Origin: Pseudomonas paraglycinae
Lineage (GTDB): Bacteria > Pseudomonadota > Gammaproteobacteria > Pseudomonadales > Pseudomonadaceae
Direction of reading: 5' to 3'
Length of the DNA stretch: 64,000 nucleotides
Assembly (NCBI RefSeq): GCF_021601625.1
Contig: NZ_BQHR01000004.1
Location: 366,775 to 430,774, forward strand
Part shown: positions 33,827-43,456 of the stretch, one piece after another
Layout: the number at the start of each line of letters is the position of its first letter
Numbering within the stretch: the stretch's first letter is position 1
The notes under the pieces: generated by a model
What the model was told of the DNA's origin: nothing
What the model saw: only the letters and a program-made list of their open reading frames with translations
Database searches by the model: none
Made by a program: the position numbers and the translations under genes

Positions 33827-35035
33827 TCAGGCTGTCGCGCTCGACTCGACAAGATGAATTTGCGTGGCATTGCGTCCGGCCAGCCAGGCCAGCACGGAAG
33901 CGGCGACCAGGACAGCGGCGCTAAGCTCGAAGGTGGCTTTGTAACCGCTCAAATCAAAGGCCAGACCGCCAATGATTGCGCCGCCGGCGATCGCCAGTTG
34001 GACGATGGCTACCAGCAAGCCGCCTCCGGCTTCCGCATCATCCGGGAGCGTCTGCGCCAGCCACGTCCACCAGCCGACCGGCGCGGCCGTGGCAACCAGC
34101 CCCCAGAGTCCGAGCAGCACGGCGGTCAGCACCGGCGATTTGCCGAAGCTGACCAACGCCAGCGCGATCACCGCCATGATCAGCGGAATGGCGGTCAACG
34201 TGCGGTAGAGGCCGCGCCCCACAAACCGTTCGATCAGAAAGGTGCCGATAAAACCTGCCACTCCAAGCCCCAGCAGCATGAACGACAAGGTTGAGACACT
34301 GACGCCCGTCACGCCCTCAAGAAATGGTCGCAGGTAGGTGAACAGCATGAACTGGCCCATGAAAAAGACGCTGACGGCGACCATGCCCAAAGCTACTGGC
34401 AATTGCTTCATCAGACGCAGAACGTTGCCGCTACCTGCCTGGCGTTCGGCCTTGAAGGACGGCAGGCTGATCAGCAGCCACACGGCGGCAAGCACCGCGA
34501 CCGGAACCACACAGAAGAATGCACCGCGCCAGCCGATCAACGAGCCGAGAAAGCTGCCCGCCGGAGCGGCGATGACCGTGGCCAAAGCGTTGCCGCCATT
34601 GACGATGGCCAGCGCACGGGAAACCTGTTCAGGCTTCACCAGGCGCATGGCAGTCGCCGCCGACAGCGACCAGAAACCACCAATCGCAATCCCGATCAAC
34701 GCACGTCCGAACATGAACGACGGGTAGCCCGGGGCGAGTGCGACGACCGTTCCGGAGACGATCATCAACAAGGTCAGGCAAAGCAGAAGCTTCTTGCGTT
34801 CGATGCGAGCGGCGACCGAGGCAATCAACAGACTGGTGATCAAGGCAAAGGCACCGGACACGGAAATCCCCTGCCCGGCCTGACCTTCGGTGATATGCAG
34901 GTCCGCCGCGATAGGCGTCAGCAGACTGACGGGCATGAACTCTGAAGCGACCAGGGCGAATGCGGCCAACGACATGGCCAGCACGGCGCTCCAGCCGCCC
35001 GTTCTTTTAGAAGGTTTTGTAGAAGGTAACGTCAT
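33827..35035 (-). CDS. MFS transporter (DHA1, NepI/AraJ-like)
   Basis: 402 residues with twelve hydrophobic helices. It starts VLAMSLAAFALVASEFMPVSLL, then has the A-motif region (SVAARIERKKLLL) and GRALIGIAIGGFWSLSAATAMRLV as in the NepI/AraJ group. These export purine nucleosides, sugars or drugs; the substrate is not evident here. It is divergent from an AraC-type regulator (starts 230 bp apart), which may control it and the molybdenum hydroxylase genes beyond. Confidence 0.9.
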   Translation of the reverse strand: MTLPSTKPSKRTGGWSAVLAMSLAAFALVASEFMPVSLLTPIAADLHITEGQAGQGISVSGAFALITSLLIASVAARIERKKLLLCLTLLMIVSGTVVALAPGYPSFMFGRALIGIAIGGFWSLSAATAMRLVKPEQVSRALAIVNGGNALATVIAAPAGSFLGSLIGWRGAFFCVVPVAVLAAVWLLISLPSFKAERQAGSGNVLRLMKQLPVALGMVAVSVFFMGQFMLFTYLRPFLEGVTGVSVSTLSFMLLGLGVAGFIGTFLIERFVGRGLYRTLTAIPLIMAVIALALVSFGKSPVLTAVLLGLWGLVATAAPVGWWTWLAQTLPDDAEAGGGLLVAIVQLAIAGGAIIGGLAFDLSGYKATFELSAAVLVAASVLAWLAGRNATQIHLVESSATA

Positions 35036-35265
35036 GAAAACTACCTGTGGTGCGAAAAAAACGTAGGGGGGTGATGCGCAGGGGCAAGCAGTTTGTCGCC
35101 CGTCCGGGCACTGCCCCTGTAACAGATAGACACATTCTCCCGGTCAATCCGGTGCTTCCCTAGTGCATTCCTCTTGAATGCTTGCCTGATCCTCTGGGGA
35201 TGCAGGGTGATGGATAGGAAACGTCGCGCGCGCGCATTAGAGTCCGGTCAAAGGAGTGAGCCCAC

Positions 35266-36198
35266 ATGATCCCGACCCCTCTGCCCCAGGAATCACCTTT
35301 GGCGCGGCACATCGACCCGCGTGTGAACGCGCCGGGTGACTTCGCCACGTCGATACCCGGGCTGTCGCTGTTTCGTCGCGACCAGCCGGCGCCCCCCGTT
35401 GTGTGCATGATCGAACCCAGCCTGATTCTCGTGGGTCGTGGCGAAAAGCGCTTGTGGGTCGGCGGTGAGGGCTACAGCTATGACCCGTCGCGGTTTCTGG
35501 TCACGTCGCTGGACCTGCCCGCCAACTCCGAAGTAATGCTCGCCACTCCCGAATGGCCCTGTGTCGGCCTTGTGCTGAAACTGGATGTCAGCATGCTTGC
35601 CGAGGTCATTACCAAGAGCGGCTTGCCCGCGAAACGCCAGCCATCAACGGGTACGGGCGCTGCGATTGGCAGCCTGTCGTCAGCGTTGGAGGACGCGCTC
35701 GATCGCCTGCTGGCATTGCTCGATGAACCCGAGGCGATCCCGGTCCTGGCGCCGCTGATTCTGCGAGAAATCCACTATCGGCTGCTCCACACCGACCAAG
35801 GCCCGCGACTGCGGCAGATCACTGCCGTCGACGGTCAGGGTTATCGCATCGCCAAGGCCATTGACTGGCTGAAGGTCAACTACACCGATGCCCTGCGCAT
35901 CGACGATCTGGCGGCGCGAGTGCAGATGAGCGCGCCGACCTTTCACCATCATTTCCGCCAGCTCACCGGCATGAGTCCGCTGCAATACCAGAAATGGCTG
36001 CGGCTCAACGAAGCGCGCCGACTGATGCTGATCGAGCGCCTCGATGTGTCGCGGGCAGCGTTTGCGGTGGGCTATGAAAGCCCTTCGCAGTTCAGCCGCG
36101 AATACGGCCGTCTGTTCGGCACCGCGCCGAGCCGCGACATGGCCCTTTTGCGCGGGCAGCCCTTCGAGGCAGCAGCGCTCGGCACAGTCGCGAATTGA
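35266..36198 (+). CDS. AraC-family regulator (AraC_N plus HTH_18)
   Basis: 310 residues. The N-terminal AraC_N-type cupin (ARHIDPRVNAPGDFATSIPG, PSLILVGRGEKRLWVGGEG, FLVTSLDLPANSEV) is followed by the two-HTH domain: LAARVQMSAPTFHHHFRQLTG and AAFAVGYESPSQFSREYGR. GGAGTGAGCC precedes the ATG. It lies 77 bp upstream of a 2Fe-2S/Mo/cytochrome operon and divergent from an MFS exporter, either of which may be its target. Many relatives sense aldehydes or aromatics. Confidence 0.9.
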   Translation: MIPTPLPQESPLARHIDPRVNAPGDFATSIPGLSLFRRDQPAPPVVCMIEPSLILVGRGEKRLWVGGEGYSYDPSRFLVTSLDLPANSEVMLATPEWPCVGLVLKLDVSMLAEVITKSGLPAKRQPSTGTGAAIGSLSSALEDALDRLLALLDEPEAIPVLAPLILREIHYRLLHTDQGPRLRQITAVDGQGYRIAKAIDWLKVNYTDALRIDDLAARVQMSAPTFHHHFRQLTGMSPLQYQKWLRLNEARRLMLIERLDVSRAAFAVGYESPSQFSREYGRLFGTAPSRDMALLRGQPFEAAALGTVAN

Positions 36199-36275
36199 AC
36201 GAAAACCGGTGATGCGCCCCGCCGCGTGTCACCGCTCATAACAATGCACGTCAACCGATGATCAGCGGGTGAATC

Positions 36276-36731
36276 ATGGAACTACGAATCAACCAGAAGA
36301 CCTATCAGGTCGATGCCGACGCCGATACGCCCCTGCTGTGGGTGATCCGCGATGATCTGGGCATGACCGGCACCAAGTACGGCTGCGGACTGGCGCAATG
36401 CGGCGCCTGCTCGGTGCTGGTGGACGGCAACGTCGTGCGCTCGTGCGTCACGCCGGTGGCGGGTGTGGTTGGCCGCGAGGTCACCACCATTGAAGCCATC
36501 GAAACCGATGACGTGGGCAAACGAGTCGTCTCGACCTGGGTCGATCTGCAGGTCGCCCAGTGCGGCTACTGCCAGTCCGGGCAGGTGATGGCTGCCACCG
36601 CGCTGCTCAAGCAGAACCCCAAACCGAGTGATGCGCAGATCGAGGCGGCGATGGTCAATCTGTGCCGCTGCGGTACTTACAACGCCATTCATGCCGCCGT
36701 GCATGAACTTGCCGGCAAGGGGGACGCGTGA
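36276..36731 (+). CDS. 2Fe-2S subunit of a periplasmic molybdenum hydroxylase (IorA-like)
   Basis: 151 residues. The plant-type ferredoxin fold has cysteines in YGCGLAQCGACSV and RSC, and the second [2Fe-2S] helical domain has QCGYCQSGQ and NLCRCGTY, eight ligands in all. It passes electrons from the Mo site to the cytochrome. It is related to the isoquinoline 1-oxidoreductase alpha subunit. Its stop overlaps the start of the Mo subunit (TGATG), so it is coupled. No export signal is present; it is probably carried through the Tat system together with the next protein. Confidence 0.93.
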   Translation: MELRINQKTYQVDADADTPLLWVIRDDLGMTGTKYGCGLAQCGACSVLVDGNVVRSCVTPVAGVVGREVTTIEAIETDDVGKRVVSTWVDLQVAQCGYCQSGQVMAATALLKQNPKPSDAQIEAAMVNLCRCGTYNAIHAAVHELAGKGDA

Positions 36732-38980
36732 TGAACGTTCGTATCGACCCTTCACAACACGCTTCAGTCCTGGATCTGCAGGAACCGATCAATGTGTCGC
36801 GCAGACGTTTCCTGACCGGTACCGCCGTCGGCGCGCTGGTGCTCGGCTTCGGCCTCCCACTCGGTTCCACACGGGTGCAAGCTGCAGCGGCGACGACGGC
36901 CGAGCGCGGCACGCAGGTCCCGGCGTTTCTCGAGATCCGTCCGGACAACCGCGTGCGTCTGCTGTGCCCGTTCATGGAAGGTGGACAAGGCACGTTCACC
37001 GCAATGGCGCAGATCGTCGGTGAAGAACTGGATGCCGATCCGGCGACCTTCCTGGTCGAAGCCGCCCCGCCCGGCGAGGCCTACGTAGTCATGGAGAACG
37101 GCATGCGCATCACCGGCGGCAGTATGTCGGTGCGCATGAGTTACCCGGTCATGCGCCGCCTCGGTGCCCTCGCCCGCGCCATGCTGTTGCAGGCCGGCGC
37201 GCAGCAACTGGGCGTGCCGGTGAGCGAGTTGAGCACCGAGCCTGGCAAGGTGGTCCATGCGAAGTCGGGCCGCTCGCTGGCCTACGGTGAACTGGCCGAG
37301 CGCGCGATGGATCTGCCGGTACCCGATCCGGCCTCGGTGAAGCTGCGTGATCCGAGCCAGTTCCGCTGGATCGGCAAACCGGTGAAGCGTCTCGACGCTT
37401 ACGACAAATCCACGGGCAAGGCGCTGTACAGCATCGATCTGAAAGTCGACGACATGCTGCATGCCGCCGTTCAACATGCCCCGCGCCTGGGGATGACCGT
37501 GGGCAACTTGCGCAACGAAGACCAGGTCAAGGCGATGAAAGGCGTGCATTCCGTGCACCGTCTGCCGGGCGCTGTAGCGGTGGTCGCCGAGCGCTGGTGG
37601 CACGCCAAACGTGCCGTCGAGGCGATCCAGGTCGACTGGCAAGAGCCGACGGCCGACAGCAAAGTGCGGCCGATGCCCGCTGACTTTTCCAGCGATGCCT
37701 GGTTCAAGCGCCTCGCTGAAGATAAAAGCCCGGCCAAAGATGATGAAAACGAAGGCGACGTGGCGGCGATTCTCAAGGAGACCAAGACCCGGATCGACGC
37801 CACCTACCACAACCAGTACCTGAACCACGGTCAGCTGGAGCCACCTTCAGCACTGGCCCGATTCAACCCGGACGGTTCGCTGGAGGTCTGGCTGCCGAAT
37901 CAGGCGCCGGACATGTTCCGCGCCGACATCGCCAAGCGTACGGGCCTCAATCTTTCGCGCATCACCTTGCATTCGCCACTGCTGGGTGGGTTCTTCGGCC
38001 GGCATTTCCTCTATGACTCGGCCAGTCCGTATCCGCAGGCGATTGCGCTGTCCAAGGCAGTTGGCCGTCCGGTCAAGCTGATCTGGAGCCGCGAAGAAGA
38101 GTTCCTGCGTGACGTGCTCCGCCCGGTTGCCGCGGTGAATTTCCGGGCGGCACTGGACAACGACGGCTGGCCGCTGGCAATCGAAGCGATCAGTGCCACC
38201 GAAGGCCCGACCGAAGCCCTCGCCGGCAAGCAAGGTGAAAAGCTCGATCCGACCGCGCTTGAAGGCTTGTCGGGCAAGTCCTATGCGATCCCCAACAAGC
38301 GCATCGCGCAGATTTACGTCAAAGGCCCGGCGATGCTTGGCTACTGGCGCTCGGTGGGCAATTCCCTCAACGACTTCTTCTATGAATCGTTCCTCGATGA
38401 ACTGGCCGACAAGGGCGGCAAAGACCCGTTCGACCTGCGCCTGCATTTGCTGCGTGACAACCAACGGCTGACCACACTGCTGCAAGCCGTGGGTGAACTG
38501 TCGGGCGGCTGGAAACGTGGGCCGTTTACCGCCGAGGATGGCAGCCGGCGTGCGCGCGGGGTGGCCATGGCTTCGCCGTTTGGTACGGAGACGGCGGTGA
38601 TCGCCGAGGTGTCCATCGAGAACGGCCAGGTCAAGGTGCATGACATCTGGCAAGCGATTGACCCGGGCAGCATCGTCAACCCGGCGATTGTCGAGGCTCA
38701 GGTCAATGGCGCCGTGGCGTTGGGACTGTCGCAAACGCTGGTGGAAGAAGCCGTGTGGATTGATGGCAAACCCCGGGCGCGCAACTACGACTTGTATCCG
38801 ATCCTGCCGCCTGCGCGGATGGCACGGGTCCATGTGCGCGTGGTCGAGAGCGGGGAAAAAATGGGTGGCATCGGTGAGCCGCCGTTGCCTGCCGTCGCGC
38901 CCGCGGTCGCTAACGCGGTGGCAGCGCTGACCGGTCAGCGGGTGCGCAGCCTGCCCATGAGCCGACACACTTTCACTTGA
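36731..38980 (+). CDS. Molybdopterin-binding subunit of a periplasmic hydroxylase/aldehyde dehydrogenase (IorB-like)
   Basis: 749 residues with a Tat signal (SRRRFLTGTAVGALVLGFG). The two xanthine-oxidase-like Mo domains show GGFFGRHFLYDSA, the WSREEEF stretch and the catalytic Glu in GGIGEPPLPAVAPAVANA. A GTG at 36728 is an alternative start. It oxidises an aldehyde or N-heterocycle with water as oxygen source in the periplasm; the substrate is unknown. The partner subunits flank it. It is similar in architecture to the gene at 50284 but only distantly alike in detail. Confidence 0.92.
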   Translation: MNVRIDPSQHASVLDLQEPINVSRRRFLTGTAVGALVLGFGLPLGSTRVQAAAATTAERGTQVPAFLEIRPDNRVRLLCPFMEGGQGTFTAMAQIVGEELDADPATFLVEAAPPGEAYVVMENGMRITGGSMSVRMSYPVMRRLGALARAMLLQAGAQQLGVPVSELSTEPGKVVHAKSGRSLAYGELAERAMDLPVPDPASVKLRDPSQFRWIGKPVKRLDAYDKSTGKALYSIDLKVDDMLHAAVQHAPRLGMTVGNLRNEDQVKAMKGVHSVHRLPGAVAVVAERWWHAKRAVEAIQVDWQEPTADSKVRPMPADFSSDAWFKRLAEDKSPAKDDENEGDVAAILKETKTRIDATYHNQYLNHGQLEPPSALARFNPDGSLEVWLPNQAPDMFRADIAKRTGLNLSRITLHSPLLGGFFGRHFLYDSASPYPQAIALSKAVGRPVKLIWSREEEFLRDVLRPVAAVNFRAALDNDGWPLAIEAISATEGPTEALAGKQGEKLDPTALEGLSGKSYAIPNKRIAQIYVKGPAMLGYWRSVGNSLNDFFYESFLDELADKGGKDPFDLRLHLLRDNQRLTTLLQAVGELSGGWKRGPFTAEDGSRRARGVAMASPFGTETAVIAEVSIENGQVKVHDIWQAIDPGSIVNPAIVEAQVNGAVALGLSQTLVEEAVWIDGKPRARNYDLYPILPPARMARVHVRVVESGEKMGGIGEPPLPAVAPAVANAVAALTGQRVRSLPMSRHTFT

Positions 38981-38997
38981 TCAGCGCCGGAGCGTTC

Positions 38998-40350
38998 ATG
39001 AATAACAGCCGATTCGCAAGAACCGCTGGCTGGCTGGCGGTGCCGTGCCTGCTCGCGGCAGGCCTTCTGGCCTGGTACGTCACCCGCGAGCCAGTCTCGC
39101 GCCTGGAGAACCATCAGATCGCCGTGGCCGACATCGACCCGGCGCTGGTCGCCCGTGGCGAATACGTCGCCAGGCTCAGCGATTGCGTAGCCTGTCACAG
39201 CGTGCCGGGCGGTGCGCCATTCGCCGGTGGGCTGGAAATGGCCACGCCGCTGGGCGCGATCCATGCGACCAATATCACCCCGGACACGGAAACCGGCATC
39301 GGCCACTACAGCCTGGCGGACTTCGACCGTGCCGTTCGCCACGGCGTGGCGCCCGACAGTCGCCGTCTGTACCCGGCGATGCCCTACCCGTCCTACGCCA
39401 AGCTCAGTGATGAAGACGTACGAGCGCTGTATGCGTTTTTCATGAAAGGCGTAGCGCCGGTCAAACAGGCGAACATCCCCAGTGCGATTCCGTTTCCGCT
39501 GAACCTGCGTTGGCCGATTGCGCTGTGGAACGGTGTATTTGTTGACGCCGAACCTTATGTGTCCAAACCGACGCAGGATGAACGATGGAACCGCGGCGCT
39601 TATCTCGTGCAGGGCGCCGGGCACTGCGGCAGTTGCCACACGCCGCGCAGCCTGGCGTTCAACGAGAAGGCACTGGATGAGTCCGGCAAGCCATACCTCG
39701 CCGGCGCCCTGCTCGATGGCTGGTACGCCCCGAGCCTGCGTGATGATCACAACACCGGGCTGGGCCGCTGGAGCGAGCAAGAGATCGTGCAGTTCCTCAA
39801 GACCGGTCGCAACCAGCACGCGGTGGTCTACGGCTCGATGACCGAGGCGTTCAACAACTCCACGCAGTTCATGAGCGATGACGATCTGACGGCCATTGCC
39901 CACTACCTGAAGTCGCTACCCGGTGATCGCGAACGCGATGGTGCACCCTGGCAGTATCAAGCGGTTTCGGCAGCGCCACGTCTGGACTCGCCCGGTGCGC
40001 AGACCTACGTGACGCGCTGTGCGTCGTGCCACGGTCTGGACGGCAAGGGTCAATCGCAATGGATGCCGCCGCTGGCGGGCGCGACTTCTGCACTGGCCAG
40101 GGAAAGTGCCTCGGCAATCAACATCACTCTGAATGGTTCGCAACGAGTGGTGGCGGCCGGCGTGCCGGATGCCTATCGCATGCCGGCCTTCCGTGAGCAG
40201 CTGTCGGATCAGCAGATCGCCGAGGTGCTGACTTTTATGCGCAGCACCTGGGGCAATCACGGCAAAGCTGTGGATGCGAACACGGTTGGCAAACTGCGTG
40301 AGCACACTGATCCGGCCAGCAGCAGTCCGATCATCCTGCAGATGCGTTAA
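38998..40350 (+). CDS. Membrane-anchored triheme cytochrome c of the first Mo-hydroxylase
   Basis: 450 residues. An N-terminal membrane helix (LAVPCLLAAGLLAWYV) is followed by three c-type domains with CVACH (about residue 65), CGSCH (about 212) and CASCH (about 342). This is the layout of alcohol/gluconate dehydrogenase cytochrome subunits. It takes electrons from the FeS subunit to the respiratory chain. ATG 38998 has GGAG upstream; a TTG at 38977 would overlap the Mo subunit's end. It is the third gene of this operon. Confidence 0.92.
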   Translation: MNNSRFARTAGWLAVPCLLAAGLLAWYVTREPVSRLENHQIAVADIDPALVARGEYVARLSDCVACHSVPGGAPFAGGLEMATPLGAIHATNITPDTETGIGHYSLADFDRAVRHGVAPDSRRLYPAMPYPSYAKLSDEDVRALYAFFMKGVAPVKQANIPSAIPFPLNLRWPIALWNGVFVDAEPYVSKPTQDERWNRGAYLVQGAGHCGSCHTPRSLAFNEKALDESGKPYLAGALLDGWYAPSLRDDHNTGLGRWSEQEIVQFLKTGRNQHAVVYGSMTEAFNNSTQFMSDDDLTAIAHYLKSLPGDRERDGAPWQYQAVSAAPRLDSPGAQTYVTRCASCHGLDGKGQSQWMPPLAGATSALARESASAINITLNGSQRVVAAGVPDAYRMPAFREQLSDQQIAEVLTFMRSTWGNHGKAVDANTVGKLREHTDPASSSPIILQMR

Positions 40351-40420
40351 GACGAAATGGACGCGGTCGGGTTCGAAGCCAAGGGCAGTACGACAGAGAC
40401 GATCCTCGCCACGCTGAAGC

Positions 40421-42211
40421 TTATTTGGGCTTACCGGGCAATACCGCCCCCAATACCTGTTTAGCCGTTTGCACGATGACACCCGCTTCGTCCGGGTCGC
40501 CCTTGAGCAGGGTAGTGGCGAATTTCTTCGCCTGTTCCAGCTTGATATGCGGAGGCAGCGGCGGCACGTTCGGGTCGGTCTTGAATTCGATGACGACCGG
40601 CACCTCCGAGGCGAACGCCTTTTCCCAGGCAGCGGCGACGTCTTCTTCCCGATCGACAAAAATGCCTTTGAGACCGATGGAGATGGCGAACAAGTGGTAA
40701 GGCACATCCGGAATACTTTGCGACGCTGTGAATTTTGGGTCGCCCTCCATCACGCGCTGCTCCCAGGTGACCTGATTCAAATCCTCGTTGTTGAACACGG
40801 CGCAGATCCACTTCGGGCTGTCCCACTGCCGCCAGTATTTGGCGACCGTTATCAGTTCGGCCATGTTGTTCATCTGCATGGCGCCATCGCCGACCAAGGC
40901 GATCACCGGCCGTTGCGGGAAAGCGAACTTCGCCGCGATCGCGTAGGGCACGGCGGCTCCCATCGAGGCCAGGCCACCGGAAAGCGAGCACTTCATGCCC
41001 TTGCGGATTTTCAGGTCACGGGCGAACCAGTTGGCGCAAGAACCGGAGTCGCTGGTGATGATGGCCTGCTCGGGTAACCGCGGGGACAACTCGTACACCA
41101 CCCGTTGTGGGTTAACCGGATCGGCCTTGGCCATGGCGCGCTTCTCAAGGGTTTTATCCCAGCTCGCCCGCCAGCCTTCGATCTTTTTACGCCACTTGCG
41201 CAGCGGCTTGTGTTCGAGCAACGGTGCCAGTGCCGCGAGGGTCTCGGCTGCATCGCCAACCAGATTGACTTCCATCGGGTAGCGCAGACTTAGCATGTCG
41301 GGCTGCAAATCGATCTGGACCCCGCGCGCCTGCCCCTCCTTCGGCAGGAATTCGGCATAGGGAAACCCCGATCCGATCATCAGCAGGGTGTCGCACTCCG
41401 TCATCAGTTTGTAGCTCGGCTCTGTACCGAGCAGACCGATGCAGCCCGTGACCCAGGGCAACTCGTCCGGCAACACCGCTTTACCGAGCAGCGCCTTTGC
41501 CACTCCGGCGCCCAGTTTCTCGGCAATCGCAAACACTTGCTCGCTGGCTTGCAGCGCTCCGGCACCCACCAGAATCGCAACCTTCTCCCCCGCATTCAGC
41601 ACGTCGGCGGCACGTTGCAGATCCGCGTCGTAAGGCAGCACCTTCGGCTTGCTGTAACCGATCCCGGAATGCGCGGTGCCATGGGCCCGCGCGGGGGCCT
41701 TGTACTCGATGTCCTGCAAGTCGTTCGGCAATATCAGCGCCGTCACCCGGCGTTCGCCGACCGCCGTGCGTACCGCGCGATCCAGCAGGTGCCGGACCTG
41801 CGAAGGTGCCGAAGCCTGCTGCACGAATGCTCCGGCCACGTCCTTGAACATCGAGACCAGGTCCAGCTCCTGCTGATAATGGCTGCCCAGTGCCGTGCGC
41901 GCCTGCTGCCCGACAATCGCCAGCACCGGCATGTGGTCTAGCCGAGCGTCGTAAAGTCCGGTGATCAGGTGCGAGGCGCCGGGGCCGGATGTCGCGATGC
42001 ACACACCCAGTTCACCAGTGAATTTGGCATGGGCGGACGCCATGAACGCCGCCATTTCCTCGTGACGCGCCTGGACGAACTCGATCTTGCCACCTGCCCG
42101 GCTCAACGCACCGAAGACGCCGTTGATACCGTCGCCGGGATAACCAAAAATTCGTGTCACACCCCATTGGCTCAGGCGCTCGACCAGAAAATCACCCACT
42201 GTCACCGTCAT
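40421..42211 (-). CDS. Thiamine-diphosphate enzyme, pyruvate-oxidase/acetolactate-synthase-like
   Basis: 596 residues from ATG 42211 (GAGG 6 nt upstream). The N-terminal PYR domain has RIFGYPGDGINGVFGAL and the catalytic Glu in QARHEEMAAFMASAHAK. The central domain has ILVGAGALQASEQV. The PP domain has the ThDP/Mg motif GDGAMQMNNMAELITVAK...VFNNEDLN. The family includes PoxB and sulfoacetaldehyde- or oxalyl-type enzymes; the best guess is a pyruvate oxidase-like enzyme. It converges with the cytochrome gene and is a single transcription unit. Confidence 0.85.
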   Translation of the reverse strand: MTVTVGDFLVERLSQWGVTRIFGYPGDGINGVFGALSRAGGKIEFVQARHEEMAAFMASAHAKFTGELGVCIATSGPGASHLITGLYDARLDHMPVLAIVGQQARTALGSHYQQELDLVSMFKDVAGAFVQQASAPSQVRHLLDRAVRTAVGERRVTALILPNDLQDIEYKAPARAHGTAHSGIGYSKPKVLPYDADLQRAADVLNAGEKVAILVGAGALQASEQVFAIAEKLGAGVAKALLGKAVLPDELPWVTGCIGLLGTEPSYKLMTECDTLLMIGSGFPYAEFLPKEGQARGVQIDLQPDMLSLRYPMEVNLVGDAAETLAALAPLLEHKPLRKWRKKIEGWRASWDKTLEKRAMAKADPVNPQRVVYELSPRLPEQAIITSDSGSCANWFARDLKIRKGMKCSLSGGLASMGAAVPYAIAAKFAFPQRPVIALVGDGAMQMNNMAELITVAKYWRQWDSPKWICAVFNNEDLNQVTWEQRVMEGDPKFTASQSIPDVPYHLFAISIGLKGIFVDREEDVAAAWEKAFASEVPVVIEFKTDPNVPPLPPHIKLEQAKKFATTLLKGDPDEAGVIVQTAKQVLGAVLPGKPK

Positions 42212-42474
42212 GTCCGACCTCATCTTTTCATTGCGTATGACATCCCGGTGCGCCGACATCCACGACACGCTCGGGAGATGTAAAGGTCTGGACAGCCCGT
42301 CGGACGGCGAAGTTTCGATTAGTTGCGCCCTTGATCCCTCCCACGCCGATAAAGGCTACAGAGCGATACAAAAACTCCGCTGCACGACACATCTCGGGTA
42401 CATGCCAATGCAAAAGTGTGAGCCATCGGAACCTTCGCTGTCCGACATCCCCCATCACTCAGGCAGGTATTTCC

Positions 42475-42894
42475 ATGATCAATCAACTCGACACCGTGCT
42501 GTACACCGGCAAGACCCGCACCACCGGCGGGCGCGATGGCGCATCGCGCAGTTCGGACGGCAACCTGGACATCAAGCTCTCGCCGCCCGGTTCAAATGGT
42601 AGCGGCACCAATCCGGAACAACTGTTGGCCGCCGGTTGGTCGGCCTGCTTCATCGGCGCCATGGGCAAGGCAGCCGCGGCACAGAAGATCAGGCTTCCGG
42701 CGGATGTGGCGGTCGAAACCGAAATCGATCTGGGCAAGGCCGGCGACGCATTCTTTCTTCAGGCGCGCCTGAGTGTCAGCCTGCCGGGGCTAGAGCCTTC
42801 GGTCGCTCAGGCGCTGGTGGACGCTGCGCATCAGACCTGCCCTTACTCAAAGGCCACTCGCGGCAACATCGACGTCACCCTGCGGCTGATCTGA
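42475..42894 (+). CDS. OsmC/Ohr-family organic hydroperoxide reductase
   Basis: 139 residues. The Ohr signatures are TVLYTGKTRTTGGRDGASRS, NPEQLLAAGWSACF with the peroxidatic C58, and HQTCPYSKATRGNIDV with the resolving C122. It reduces organic hydroperoxides using dihydrolipoamide. Start 42475 (MINQ) matches the family. OhrR, the usual regulator, is not adjacent. A terminator follows at 42915. Confidence 0.93.
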   Translation: MINQLDTVLYTGKTRTTGGRDGASRSSDGNLDIKLSPPGSNGSGTNPEQLLAAGWSACFIGAMGKAAAAQKIRLPADVAVETEIDLGKAGDAFFLQARLSVSLPGLEPSVAQALVDAAHQTCPYSKATRGNIDVTLRLI

Positions 42895-42914
42895 ATCAGC
42901 CCTGTTTGATCCGA

Positions 42915-42950
42915 CAAACCGCCCGATGCACGGCTTCGGGCGGTTTTTTT
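42915..42950 (+). terminator. Rho-independent terminator after the OsmC/Ohr gene
   Basis: AAACCGCCCG pairs with CGGGCGGTTT around a short GC-containing loop, followed by a run of seven T. It may also help terminate the leftward NTF2-like gene. Confidence 0.85.
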
Positions 42951-43015
42951 ACAGGGTTGAGCGATACCGTTTCTCCGGTTCAAACAACCAGAGGTGCGAA
43001 CGGTCATTGAACGAT

Positions 43016-43456
43016 TTACGCGAACGACGTCTCGTGCTCGCTTTCGTGAACGTAAATCCACGAGATTCCCGATGGCGAATCCGGGTCGAGGCGCATCAGC
43101 GCCGAGTCGACTTTCTTCTTGGTGATCCCGTTCTTGACCAGGTCGAAAACCGTGAGGAAGAAGTCACCGGGAAGCGGCGTGATCGAGAGATTGATGATGT
43201 GCGACTCGGGGCTCCCGGCACGTTTGCCGTGCAGCCCCCAAAGGCGTTCCCAGTAGTTCTCCCGGTCCATGATCTGACCGTCCGTGAGCACCACCCGGAA
43301 ATCGTTCGCCAGGGCATCGTACAAAGGCTTGATCGCCTCTTCCGACTGGGAAGCCACTCCGCGCGACCACGGGAAAAAGAGGTTGTACCAGCGGTACACC
43401 TCGGCTTTGACGAGTGCGGTTTTATCGGTTGTTTCGGTGACTCGGCTGATTGCCAT
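43016..43456 (-). CDS. NTF2-like/DUF family protein, unknown
   Basis: 146 residues from ATG 43456, with AAGGAG 8 nt upstream. The pattern VYRWYNLFFPWSRGVASQSE, DFRVVLTDGQIMDRENYWER, HIINLSITPLPGDFFLTVFD and ISWIYVHESEH suggests a cone-shaped NTF2/SnoaL-like fold with alternating helices and strands, but I do not recognise a named family. No signal peptide is present. It is divergent from the TonB receptor gene 404 bp away, so it may share iron-related context, though no Fur-box-like site is seen at its own start. Confidence 0.7.
   Translation of the reverse strand: MAISRVTETTDKTALVKAEVYRWYNLFFPWSRGVASQSEEAIKPLYDALANDFRVVLTDGQIMDRENYWERLWGLHGKRAGSPESHIINLSITPLPGDFFLTVFDLVKNGITKKKVDSALMRLDPDSPSGISWIYVHESEHETSFA

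Noticed and set aside
36764-38968. Antisense open frames over the first Mo subunit
   Set aside because: His/Arg/Gln-rich composition typical of GC-driven antisense frames.
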